A stretch of 7,674 nucleotides of DNA from Treponema sp. (GTDB taxonomy: Bacteria; Spirochaetota; Spirochaetia; Treponematales; Treponemataceae). Positions 1-5,100 of the stretch are shown piece after piece. Every line of letters starts with the position of its first letter. Position 1 is the stretch's first letter. The position numbers and the translations under genes were made by a program. The notes beneath the pieces are model-generated. The model made no database searches, was not told the DNA's origin, and saw only the letters and a program-made list of their open reading frames with translations. The stretch is taken from NCBI GenBank assembly GCA_017622055.1, contig JAGARY010000455.1, positions 1-7,674 on the forward strand, written 5' to 3'.

Positions 1-115
1 GATCATAGATTTTTTTTCGTAATTCCAAAATACGAGGAGAAAGTTTTTGTTCTTTAGTTTTTTCCATAACCAAAACATCAGTTGCTGCAATTGAAGTTGA
101 AAATTCTGAAATCAT
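1..115 (-). CDS. Start of an unidentified gene, cut by the left window edge
   Basis: Only the first 38 codons are inside the window. The visible protein begins MISEFSTSIAATDVLVMEKT and contains a basic, probably helical stretch (LSPRILELRKKIYD). I do not recognise the family and assign no function. The start is well supported: a GGAG at 121-124 sits 5 nt before the ATG at 115-113, and this ATG overlaps the TGA stop of yraN (112-114) as ATGA, a classic coupling arrangement. An in-frame ATG at 67 has no SD and is less likely. The gene is therefore the fourth member of the FliK-like/FlhB-C/yraN transcript. The frame stays open to the window edge. Confidence 0.75.
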   Translation of the reverse strand, partial: MISEFSTSIAATDVLVMEKTKEQKLSPRILELRKKIYD

Positions 116-474
116 AGGGACTCCGAAAAAGCATTTTCAATATGATAAATAGGTGGTAAACCTTTCATATCAATTATTATTACGTCAAAACGTATGTATC
201 CGTTAATATATTCTCGATGATTTTGTAAAAAACGTTTAGACATTTTTATAATTCTTTTTTGTTTTTCTTTATTTAACACCTTTTCTAACATATCAACAGT
301 GGAATTTGGCAAAGTTTTTACTTCTACAAAAACCAAAACATCATCTTTAAGAGCAATAATATCTATTTCGCCTCCAGAAAGTCTCCAATTTCTAAATAAG
401 ATTTTATATCCATTTTCTATAAGATAATCAACAGCACGTTTTTCACCATCATTTCCAACATTTTTATTACTCAT
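112..474 (-). CDS. yraN: YraN/UPF0102 family endonuclease-like protein
   Basis: The protein has 120 residues, the normal size for the YraN (UPF0102) family, which has a Holliday-junction-resolvase/PD-(D/E)XK-like fold. Family landmarks are present: GEKRAVDYL near residue 10, NGYKILFRNWR at 21-31, GEIDII at 35-40 and VFVEVKT at 48-54. Together these give the expected E36/D38...E51-x-K53 nuclease-like signature. The biological role of the family is not settled. I chose ATG 474 because a GGAG at 481-484 lies 6 nt upstream; ATG 477 would be only 3 nt away. A longer in-frame start at 627 would add 51 hydrophobic residues fully overlapping the FlhB-like gene and is rejected. The start overlaps the previous gene by 8 nt, and the stop overlaps the next ATG. 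Confidence 0.92.
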   Translation of the reverse strand: MSNKNVGNDGEKRAVDYLIENGYKILFRNWRLSGGEIDIIALKDDVLVFVEVKTLPNSTVDMLEKVLNKEKQKRIIKMSKRFLQNHREYINGYIRFDVIIIDMKGLPPIYHIENAFSESL

Positions 475-745
475 CATTAACTCCATTTTTAGAATCAATA
501 ATAAATGCAAAAATTTTAGCCACCACATCCCAAGTTTCTTCTGGAATAAAATCACCAACAGATTGATTTCCCAAAAATTCCACAAGATTAGAATCCTGCT
601 GAATGTGAACATTATTTTCTTTTGCAATTTGCAATATAAAGTCGGCTTTTTTTCCAGTTCCTTTTGCCGTTATAAAAGGTGCTTCTACCCCATCTTTATA
701 TTTTATTGCAACAACTTTATTTTTATTTTCAGTTTTAATTTCCAT
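467..745 (-). CDS. FlhB C-terminal-domain-like protein (EscU/YscU/HrcU/FlhB family, stand-alone)
   Basis: The 92-residue protein matches the cytoplasmic C-terminal part of the flagellar export switch FlhB. It has VVAIKYKDGVEAPFITAKG near residues 11-29, then ADFILQIAKENNVHIQQD, and the ending GDFIPEETWDVVAKIFAFI. The membrane domain and the NPTH autocleavage motif of full FlhB are absent; the protein starts about where the segment after cleavage would begin. Such short homologues (YlqH in Bacillus, FlhX in some other bacteria) are thought to stand in for or modulate the FlhB C-terminal fragment during flagellar export. A GGGAG at 755-759 precedes the ATG by 9 nt and lies within the end of the FliK-like gene, whose stop is 2 nt away. 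The downstream yraN overlaps it by 8 nt. Family membership is firm; function is inferred. Confidence 0.92.
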   Translation of the reverse strand: MEIKTENKNKVVAIKYKDGVEAPFITAKGTGKKADFILQIAKENNVHIQQDSNLVEFLGNQSVGDFIPEETWDVVAKIFAFIIDSKNGVNDE

Positions 746-747
746 TT

Positions 748-1728
748 TTAAACTCTCCCATCAAAACTAACAAATTCCGAAAGTTTGCAACTTGTACCAG
801 TTAAAATTTCTTTTTCCTTAAACTCAAATTCAATTTGATTTTTAAACAATGATGATAATTTATCTTCCACAATTTTTTTTTCACTTTCCATTAATCCAGA
901 AATGTAATAACAAATTTTATTTACATTTTTTCCAGAAAAACACAGAGTAAAAATATATTCTGCCGATTTATACAAACATTCAATGTTAATTAGATTTACA
1001 GTTTGCCCATCTTTTGAAAGCAAAGCTTTTAATATTCCTTGCCCCAATTTTTCTGACTCAATTTGACTTTCTCCATTCATAGAAACAAATTCAAATGGAA
1101 AAAAAAGCCAATTTTTCTTTTCTTTATTCATTTTGTTTAATAAAGAAAAATCTGAATTCTCAAAAGATTCACTTTCCTCTTGTTCGTAAAGATTCAATAA
1201 AGCCAAAAGATTTGAAATATCATTTTCCGAAAAATCAATGTTTTTTTCTTTTAAAATTATCATCAGTTCCGAGGCAGATAATTCTTTTCCTTTGAATTTT
1301 ATTGCAAGATTTTTTATTTTATTTATTAATTGATTATCAAACTTTGCTTCCAATTGCTTTAATTGATGCATAATATGAACAGAAACAGAATCAGCAGGAA
1401 GACCTAAATTATTTAGCAATGTAGAAATTACTTCAGAAGTTGAATTATTGATTAAAACTTTTTCAAGGGAAGGATGATTTTCATTAGTGCGTTGAAGTTC
1501 AATCAGTCCGTCTTTTACAAAAATCTTTGCAGGAAAACTTTGTCCAATTTGCAATTGCTTTTGGGAAGAAATGTTTACTTTTACTCCAGCAACAAATCCT
1601 TCATAAACTCCGTTTCCTTTATAACTTGCCACACGAACAAGCACAGAAGATCCATTTTGAAGATTTTGAGACTGAACGCCATTATTAACTAAGCGATTTG
1701 AATGAATTACAACGCCATTTGAATTCAT
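748..1728 (-). CDS. Putative flagellar hook-length-control (FliK)-like protein
   Basis: The protein has 326 residues and no signal peptide. Residues 27-80 form a beta-rich module (VLVRVASYKGNGVYEGFVAG ... QLQIGQSFPAKIFVKDGLIEL) like the N-terminal domain of YlqG/FliK-like proteins. A lysine-rich helical middle (about 85-200) follows. Residues 205-326 alternate beta strands with a helix (WLFFPFEFV ... NLINIECLY ... YIFTLCFSG) in the style of the Flg_hook C-terminal domain. Primary identity is weak, so the call leans on position: it directly precedes an FlhB-C homologue, as ylqG precedes ylqH in Bacillus. A role beside FlhX in flagellar export is inference. The ATG at 1728 has no SD, and a good promoter ends 7 nt before it, so the mRNA may be leaderless. 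No internal start with an SD was found. The rplS terminator lies just upstream. Confidence 0.75.
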   Translation of the reverse strand: MNSNGVVIHSNRLVNNGVQSQNLQNGSSVLVRVASYKGNGVYEGFVAGVKVNISSQKQLQIGQSFPAKIFVKDGLIELQRTNENHPSLEKVLINNSTSEVISTLLNNLGLPADSVSVHIMHQLKQLEAKFDNQLINKIKNLAIKFKGKELSASELMIILKEKNIDFSENDISNLLALLNLYEQEESESFENSDFSLLNKMNKEKKNWLFFPFEFVSMNGESQIESEKLGQGILKALLSKDGQTVNLINIECLYKSAEYIFTLCFSGKNVNKICYYISGLMESEKKIVEDKLSSLFKNQIEFEFKEKEILTGTSCKLSEFVSFDGRV

Positions 1729-1735
1729 AAATATG

Positions 1736-1764
1736 ATTTTAACATAAAAAAAGGTGCTTGTAAA
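1736..1764 (-). promoter_or_regulatory. Sigma70-type promoter for the FliK-like gene, nested in the rplS terminator
   Basis: On the minus strand TTTACA (1764-1759, 5 of 6 matches to TTGACA) is followed by a 17-nt spacer and TAAAAT (1741-1736, 5 of 6 matches to TATAAT). The -35 box lies in the loop and 3' arm of the terminator hairpin, and the spacer contains its T-tract. The expected start of transcription falls at or within 1-3 nt of the ATG at 1728. Confidence 0.6.
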
Positions 1765-1782
1765 AACTTACAAACACCTTTT
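1744..1782 (-). terminator. Intrinsic terminator of the rpsP-rplS operon
   Basis: On the minus strand AAGGTGTTTGTAA (1780-1768), a GTTT loop and TTACAAGCACCTT (1763-1751) form a 13-bp stem with one G-U pair, extendable by two A-U pairs. A run of seven T (1752-1746) completes the canonical terminator. It sits 20 nt after the rplS stop codon and separates the translation operon from the FliK-like gene. Confidence 0.9.
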
Positions 1783-1801
1783 CACAACTTAATCTATAAA
1801 A

Positions 1802-2242
1802 TTAAGCGTTATTTTCTGTTGTTGTAGCAGCAGCTTCTTTTGCAGCAGCAGCTTCTGCAGCACGAGCATTACGAGCAGCAATTTCTGCAGCAATTTTTCC
1901 ACCAACAAGAGTCTTAACTTTTGCAGCTTTACCAATCTTATCGCGTAAGTAATAAAGTTTAGCACGACGAACTTTACCAGGACGTACGATATCAACTTTT
2001 ACAATACGTGGTGAGTTGAAAGGGAATACACGTTCAACACCAACGCCATAAGAAATTTTACGAACTGTGAAAGTTTGACGAGCACCTTCATTCTTTTTAC
2101 AAATTACAATACCTTCGTAAACTTGAACACGTTCTGTTTTACCTTCAATAATTTTGAAGTAAACTTTTACTGTATCACCAACGTTAAATCCTTGAGCTCC
2201 AGGACGTTTTTGTGTTTCTTCAATAGTTTTAATAAGATCCAT
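1802..2242 (-). CDS. rplS: 50S ribosomal protein L19 with an alanine-rich C-terminal extension
   Basis: L19 sits at the 30S-50S interface (bridge B8 region) of the large subunit. The core (residues 1-112) is typical: FNVGDTVKVYFKIIEGKTER at 19-38, VYEGIVI at 41-47, FTVRKISYGVGVERVFPFNS at 58-77 and the ending VRRAKLYYLRDKIGKAAKVK. Family members usually stop close to here, at about 115 residues. This protein continues for about 35 residues in a low-complexity tail with 15 alanines plus Glu, Lys and Arg, ending TTTENNA; it is likely helical or flexible. The tail is encoded by GCA/GCT-rich DNA (about 1802-1895). AAGGAG lies 6 nt before the ATG. The gene starts 33 nt after trmD and is last before a strong terminator, as expected for rpsP-rimM-trmD-rplS operons. 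Confidence 0.97.
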   Translation of the reverse strand: MDLIKTIEETQKRPGAQGFNVGDTVKVYFKIIEGKTERVQVYEGIVICKKNEGARQTFTVRKISYGVGVERVFPFNSPRIVKVDIVRPGKVRRAKLYYLRDKIGKAAKVKTLVGGKIAAEIAARNARAAEAAAAKEAAATTTENNA

Positions 2243-2275
2243 AATGATCTCCTTTTAGTAAATTCCTTACATCAA

Positions 2276-3043
2276 TTATTTTTTACGTTTTTTCTTGCAA
2301 TTTTTAAGATGTAAAGTTTCAGTAATTTCCTCAATCATCTTTTCGGCTTCTTCAGAAAGCAAACCTCTTAACCTAGCTTCATAAATCAAATCTGGTCTAT
2401 TAGCCATAGTTTTTAAAATTCGTTTTCGTAGTCGCCACTTTCGGATTTCTGCATGATTTCCACTAAGTAAAACTGGTGGAACTTTCATACCCCTCCATTC
2501 TTCAGGATGAGTATATTGCGGATACTCCAAAAGTCCGTCACAATAACTTTCTTCTTCTAATGATTCATGAGAAATAACACCGTCAACAAGTCTGTAAACA
2601 GTATCAATCACCACAGTAGCAGCAACTTCCCCAGAAGACATTACATAATCTCCAATTGAAATTTCTGCATCCACATAAGAATCAATTATTCGCTGATCAA
2701 TACCTTCGTACCGTCCACAAATAAAAACAAGTTCATCTTTGTGACTTAATTCTTCAGCAACTTTTTGTGTAAGTTGTTTACCACTAGGAGTTACATAAAT
2801 TACATATTTCCTTTTGGCATTTACACTATCAAGTGCTTTTCCTAGAGGTTCTGGCATCATTAACTGGCCAGCGCCACCTCCGTACGTTCCGTCATCACAG
2901 GAATGGTGTTTATCATTTGCAAAATCTCTGATGTTCACCAAATCGTAAGCAATAATTTCCTTTTGAACTGCCTTGGCCATGATTGAGTTTTCAAAAAAAG
3001 CCTTAACAATATCTGGAAATAAGGTTAGCACAGTAAATTTCAT
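2276..3043 (-). CDS. trmD: tRNA (guanine(37)-N1)-methyltransferase TrmD
   Basis: TrmD methylates N1 of G37, 3' of the anticodon, using S-adenosylmethionine, and so prevents +1 frameshifts. The length of 255 residues is the normal size. Motifs of the SPOUT fold and its trefoil knot are intact: DDGTYGGGAGQLMMPEP (50-66), YVTPSGKQLTQK (83-94), ICGRYEGIDQRI (108-119) and SIGDYVMSSGE (129-139). GLLEYPQYTHP (170-180) and VPPVLLSGNHAEIRKWRL (188-205) belong to the C-terminal part. The catalytic Arg corresponds to R151. The position of the general-base Asp169 of E. coli appears to be Glu165 (EESYCDGLL), a conservative change. The tail NCKKKRKK is very basic. GGAG at 3051-3054, inside the last codons of rimM, lies 7 nt before the ATG; rimM ends 4 nt upstream, so the two are probably coupled. 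Confidence 0.98.
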   Translation of the reverse strand: MKFTVLTLFPDIVKAFFENSIMAKAVQKEIIAYDLVNIRDFANDKHHSCDDGTYGGGAGQLMMPEPLGKALDSVNAKRKYVIYVTPSGKQLTQKVAEELSHKDELVFICGRYEGIDQRIIDSYVDAEISIGDYVMSSGEVAATVVIDTVYRLVDGVISHESLEEESYCDGLLEYPQYTHPEEWRGMKVPPVLLSGNHAEIRKWRLRKRILKTMANRPDLIYEARLRGLLSEEAEKMIEEITETLHLKNCKKKRKK

Positions 3044-3047
3044 GGAA

Positions 3048-3635
3048 TTACTCCAGAATCCAGAGGTGCATCAATTGTATTGTACCCTTCTTAACATCAA
3101 CCTTTCCAACATGTTCATTATTAAAAGGAATAAGAACAGTTCTAGGCTTTCCACTAGAAGTTTTTTTAAGTTCTTCACTAATACAATTACAACTCTCGGA
3201 GATTGAAACTTCTAACAAGTAACCAGCTCCGCCTTCCAATACGTCTGTGATTGTCCCTACAACCTGTGCAGGTGCATTCAACGATGCCGAATCGCCTTTC
3301 TCTTCATAAATAAGAGAACAATTTCGTAAATCTTCAATATACCACTCATCTTTTTTCAAAGGTTTGCAGTATTTTCTTGGAACTACAATTTCCCAACGAT
3401 TATATTTTCTAATATCTTCGTCAGAATTAATTCCAGCAAATTTAACATACGCGGTATTACATCCCAAAGAAACCGATTCAACCTTTGTTTCTTTTTTTTC
3501 ATTACCGTGTTGCAAAGTAACTTCTTTTAAGTTTAACAAGTGTTCGTACTCACCAGAAGCACTCTCTACTTTACATTCACCCGAATACCCATGAGAGCCT
3601 CGAATAAATCCAACAATTAATTGTGCTTTTTCCAT
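3048..3635 (-). CDS. rimM: Ribosome maturation factor RimM
   Basis: RimM helps mature the 30S 3' domain (head), binding near S19 in the precursor. This 195-residue protein has the N-terminal RimM barrel (LIVGFIRGSHGYSGECKVES, with the family's HGxxGExKV pattern, near residues 5-24). Its C-terminal PRC-barrel starts at EWYIEDLRNCSLI, continues through VVGTITDVLEGGAGYLLEV and LIPFNNEHVGKVD, and ends MHLWILE. A Cys/Ser/Lys-rich stretch (SESCNCISEELKKTSSGKPR) enlarges the PRC domain between two strands and is longer than usual. I chose ATG 3635 because AAGGA (3648-3644) is 8 nt away; the alternative TTG at 3641 is only 2 nt from that SD. It begins 11 nt after khpA and ends 4 nt before trmD, the standard order. 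Confidence 0.95.
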   Translation of the reverse strand: MEKAQLIVGFIRGSHGYSGECKVESASGEYEHLLNLKEVTLQHGNEKKETKVESVSLGCNTAYVKFAGINSDEDIRKYNRWEIVVPRKYCKPLKKDEWYIEDLRNCSLIYEEKGDSASLNAPAQVVGTITDVLEGGAGYLLEVSISESCNCISEELKKTSSGKPRTVLIPFNNEHVGKVDVKKGTIQLMHLWILE

Positions 3636-3646
3636 CAGCAATATCC

Positions 3647-3880
3647 TTAATCAAGAATATCAAGACTGTAATGTTTACCGTCTTTTACAGCCGATGCACT
3701 TAAAACAGTACGCATAGCTTTAGCAATTCTACCGTATTTACCAATAACCTTGCCAATATCGCCTTCTGCAACCTTAAGTTGAAGCACCATGCCCTTCTCG
3801 CCTTCAGTTTCACTTACAGATACAGCTGACGGATCATCGACCAATGATTTTGCGATGTATTCAATCAGGTCTTTTTCCAT
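3647..3880 (-). CDS. khpA: KhpA-type KH-domain RNA-binding protein
   Basis: A 77-residue single KH domain. The RNA-binding helix-turn-helix with the GxxG loop is clear: VIGKYGRIAKAMRTVL at 45-60, with GKYG at 47-50. Proteins of this family (YlqC in Bacillus, KhpA in streptococci) bind RNA, often with KhpB/EloR, and have been linked to cell elongation and division and to sRNA-level control. The position between rpsP and rimM is the family's conserved place. AGGAG (3893-3889) is 8 nt before the ATG, and rpsP ends 18 nt upstream. The family is certain from motif and context; the partner in this organism is unknown, and no khpB gene is in the window. Confidence 0.96.
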   Translation of the reverse strand: MEKDLIEYIAKSLVDDPSAVSVSETEGEKGMVLQLKVAEGDIGKVIGKYGRIAKAMRTVLSASAVKDGKHYSLDILD

Positions 3881-3898
3881 TTTCCGTACTCCTGTAAA

Positions 3899-4150
3899 TT
3901 ATTTTGCCTGTTTTGCAGACTGTCTGTTCAACAATTTTTTTACAGTGTCTGTAGGCTGAGCACCAACACTGATCCAGTACTTAGCACGATCCAAATCGAT
4001 AGATACTTGAGAATCTTCAGCAGCGATTGGCTGGAAAAAACCAAGTTCTTCAATACATTTACCGTCGCGTGGTTCACGAACATCTTGTACAACTACACGG
4101 TAACATGGACGTTTTTTTGTACCAAATCTCTTAAGTCTGATTTTGACCAT
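3899..4150 (-). CDS. rpsP: 30S ribosomal protein S16
   Basis: The 83-residue protein is a standard S16, a primary binder of the 16S 5' domain that stabilises 30S assembly. It has the usual opening MVKIRLKRFGTKKRPCYRVV, then RDGKCIEELGFFQP (28-41) and the closing DLDRAKYWISVGAQPTDTVKKLL (52-74). It is the first gene of the rpsP-khpA-rimM-trmD-rplS operon. A strong GGAGG (4160-4156) is 5 nt before the ATG. The 165-nt gene-free leader carries a weak promoter candidate, a perfect inverted repeat and a hairpin ending 2 nt before the SD (listed separately), so operon expression may be set here. No anomaly was seen in the protein. Confidence 0.98.
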   Translation of the reverse strand: MVKIRLKRFGTKKRPCYRVVVQDVREPRDGKCIEELGFFQPIAAEDSQVSIDLDRAKYWISVGAQPTDTVKKLLNRQSAKQAK

Positions 4151-4162
4151 TTATTCCTCCAT

Positions 4163-4180
4163 GGCACAATTTCTTGCACC
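4163..4180 (-). promoter_or_regulatory. GAAA-capped hairpin directly before the rpsP ribosome binding site
   Basis: On the minus strand GGTGCAA (4180-4174), the tetraloop GAAA (4173-4170) and TTGTGCC (4169-4163) form a 7-bp stem with two adjacent G-U pairs. It ends 2 nt before GGAGG. A GNRA loop so close to the SD could bind a protein or tune initiation; this is inference from structure only. Confidence 0.4.
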
Positions 4181-4200
4181 AAAATTTAAATCATTTTAAG

Positions 4201-4221
4201 ACACAATTATTGCAATTGTGT
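4201..4221. repeat. Perfect 8-5-8 inverted repeat in the rpsP leader (possible operator)
   Basis: ACACAATT (4201-4208), a 5-nt centre and AATTGTGT (4214-4221) are exact reverse complements. No T-run follows on the minus strand, so a terminator is unlikely. The repeat lies 14 nt downstream of the best -10 candidate for rpsP, a usual place for a repressor site. Confidence 0.5.
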
Positions 4222-4234
4222 ATAATGAAATACA

Positions 4235-4263
4235 ATATTACAGAATTTTTGGATTTTATTCAA
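4235..4263 (-). promoter_or_regulatory. Weak candidate promoter for the rpsP operon
   Basis: TTGAAT (4263-4258, 4 of 6 matches), a 17-nt spacer and TAATAT (4240-4235, 4 of 6 matches) on the minus strand. Other AT-rich matches lie nearby (for example TTGTAT with AATAAT at 18 nt, overlapping the inverted repeat). A promoter must be in this gap or further upstream, because no terminator was seen after the lipoprotein gene. Confidence 0.3.
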
Positions 4264-4315
4264 TAGAGAACGCTTCAAGATAAAGAAAAAGATTTTTTGT
4301 AAGATAGTTTTGGAG

Positions 4316-5020
4316 TTACCGCTCAATATCACCCTTGTAATCCAAAATTCCACCGATTTCAATTACGTTAGAATAGCCATAATCCACAAGTTTTTGACTT
4401 GCTTCCTTGCTACGGCGGCCACTTCTGCAATATACATAAATCCGCTGATTTTTATTTGGCAAAAGTTTTTCAGCATCGGCCTTTGTCATAAGTTTATTTG
4501 TAAACAAAACAGCCCCTGGAATATGACCAGAAGCAAATTCATCAGGACGGCGAACATCAAGCAAAATGTAATCACTTGAATCTGCCATCATTTTTAGGCC
4601 TTCATCCATAGAAACAGATTTATAAGTTAATTTGATATTTTGATTTTCTTCCATTGTGATTTTTCCCTTTTTATCCACAGTGATATTGTAAACTTTTGTT
4701 TCAAGAGGCACATTTTCTTCCCAAAGCCGTTTGTATTCCAAAGTCAAAATCGTATTTCCAGCAGAAACTGAACTCAGCGTAAAATAAAACATAGAAGGAG
4801 CGCCAACCATTCCTTCATCGCCAAGATATTTAACATCCTTTGAAACAGTCACAACATTTTCAGAAGATAAAACCGCTTCCCAAGTGTAGCCAGTAGAAGG
4901 ATTCCCCTTTAGCTCTATTGTTACAGAGTCTGATTTAAAAGATTTTTGACTTGTGCAAGAAGACATAAAAACTGCTCCAAAAATTAAGGTGATTAGAAAA
5001 AGTGATTTTAGTTTGTTCAT
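4316..5020 (-). CDS. Lipoprotein with a chagasin-type (I42) inhibitor domain fused to a rhodanese domain
   Basis: The 234-residue precursor starts with a basic n-region and a hydrophobic segment (residues 6-19), then FMSSC. C22 is the likely lipidated cysteine; spirochaete lipoboxes tolerate such variation. Residues about 31-116 match the I42/chagasin cysteine-protease-inhibitor fold, with all three binding-loop motifs: NPSTGYTW (40-47), VGAPSMFYF (72-80, like GxGG) and YKRLWE (96-101, like RPW with P replaced by L). Residues about 135-234 are a single rhodanese domain: ILLDVRRPDEFASGHIPGA (152-170), the active-site loop CRSGRRS with catalytic C198, and the ending GGILDYKGD. It is therefore predicted to be a membrane-anchored, extracytoplasmic protein that may both block cysteine proteases and carry sulfane sulfur. 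The ATG has no SD; a promoter ends 6 nt before it. Domain calls are firm; the joint function is unknown. Confidence 0.88.
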   Translation of the reverse strand: MNKLKSLFLITLIFGAVFMSSCTSQKSFKSDSVTIELKGNPSTGYTWEAVLSSENVVTVSKDVKYLGDEGMVGAPSMFYFTLSSVSAGNTILTLEYKRLWEENVPLETKVYNITVDKKGKITMEENQNIKLTYKSVSMDEGLKMMADSSDYILLDVRRPDEFASGHIPGAVLFTNKLMTKADAEKLLPNKNQRIYVYCRSGRRSKEASQKLVDYGYSNVIEIGGILDYKGDIER

Positions 5021-5026
5021 AAGGAT

Positions 5027-5055
5027 AATATAACGAAGGATTTGGTACGGGGCAA
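5027..5055 (-). promoter_or_regulatory. Promoter of the chagasin-rhodanese lipoprotein gene (possibly leaderless)
   Basis: Minus strand TTGCCC (5055-5050, 4 of 6 matches), a 17-nt spacer and TATATT (5032-5027, 5 of 6 matches). Only six bases separate the -10 box from the ATG at 5020, so transcription should start at or next to the start codon. Confidence 0.6.
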
Positions 5056-5061
5056 GGGTGT

Positions 5062-5088
5062 AAAAAAATTACATCCCCGTTTTGGAGA
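5062..5088 (-). terminator. Weak terminator-like hairpin after the ATPase gene (repeat family member A)
   Basis: Minus strand TCTCC (5088-5084), loop AAAAC, GGGGA (5078-5074) forms a 5-bp stem with one G-U pair, followed after TGTAA by seven T (5068-5062). It shares its core with stronger terminators at 6506-6535 and 7588-7621, which supports a terminator origin. It begins 13 nt after the ATPase stop. The stem is short and the T-run is displaced, so efficiency may be low. Confidence 0.45.
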
Positions 5089-5100
5089 AAGGCGTGGTTG

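Noticed and set aside
475..627. Longer in-frame start for yraN (51 extra residues)
   Set aside because: It would overlap the FlhB-like gene almost fully, has odd hydrophobic content, and a good SD sits before ATG 474 at normal spacing.
1789..1995. Leu/Lys-rich 68-codon minus-strand frame inside rplS
   Set aside because: It is an out-of-frame reading of the alanine-repeat DNA of the L19 tail.
3636..3641. TTG start for rimM at 3641
   Set aside because: It is only 2 nt from the AAGGA SD; ATG 3635 has 8-nt spacing and gives the normal RimM N-terminus.
4201..4221. The inverted repeat as a terminator of the lipoprotein gene
   Set aside because: No T-run follows on the minus strand and it is about 95 nt after the stop codon.
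563..4579. Other plus-strand frames of 60-89 codons (for example 1095-1295, 1474-1692, 2075-2314, 4310-4579)
   Set aside because: All lie antisense to clear genes, are low-complexity F/N/I-rich translations of AT-rich complements, and lack SD sequences.
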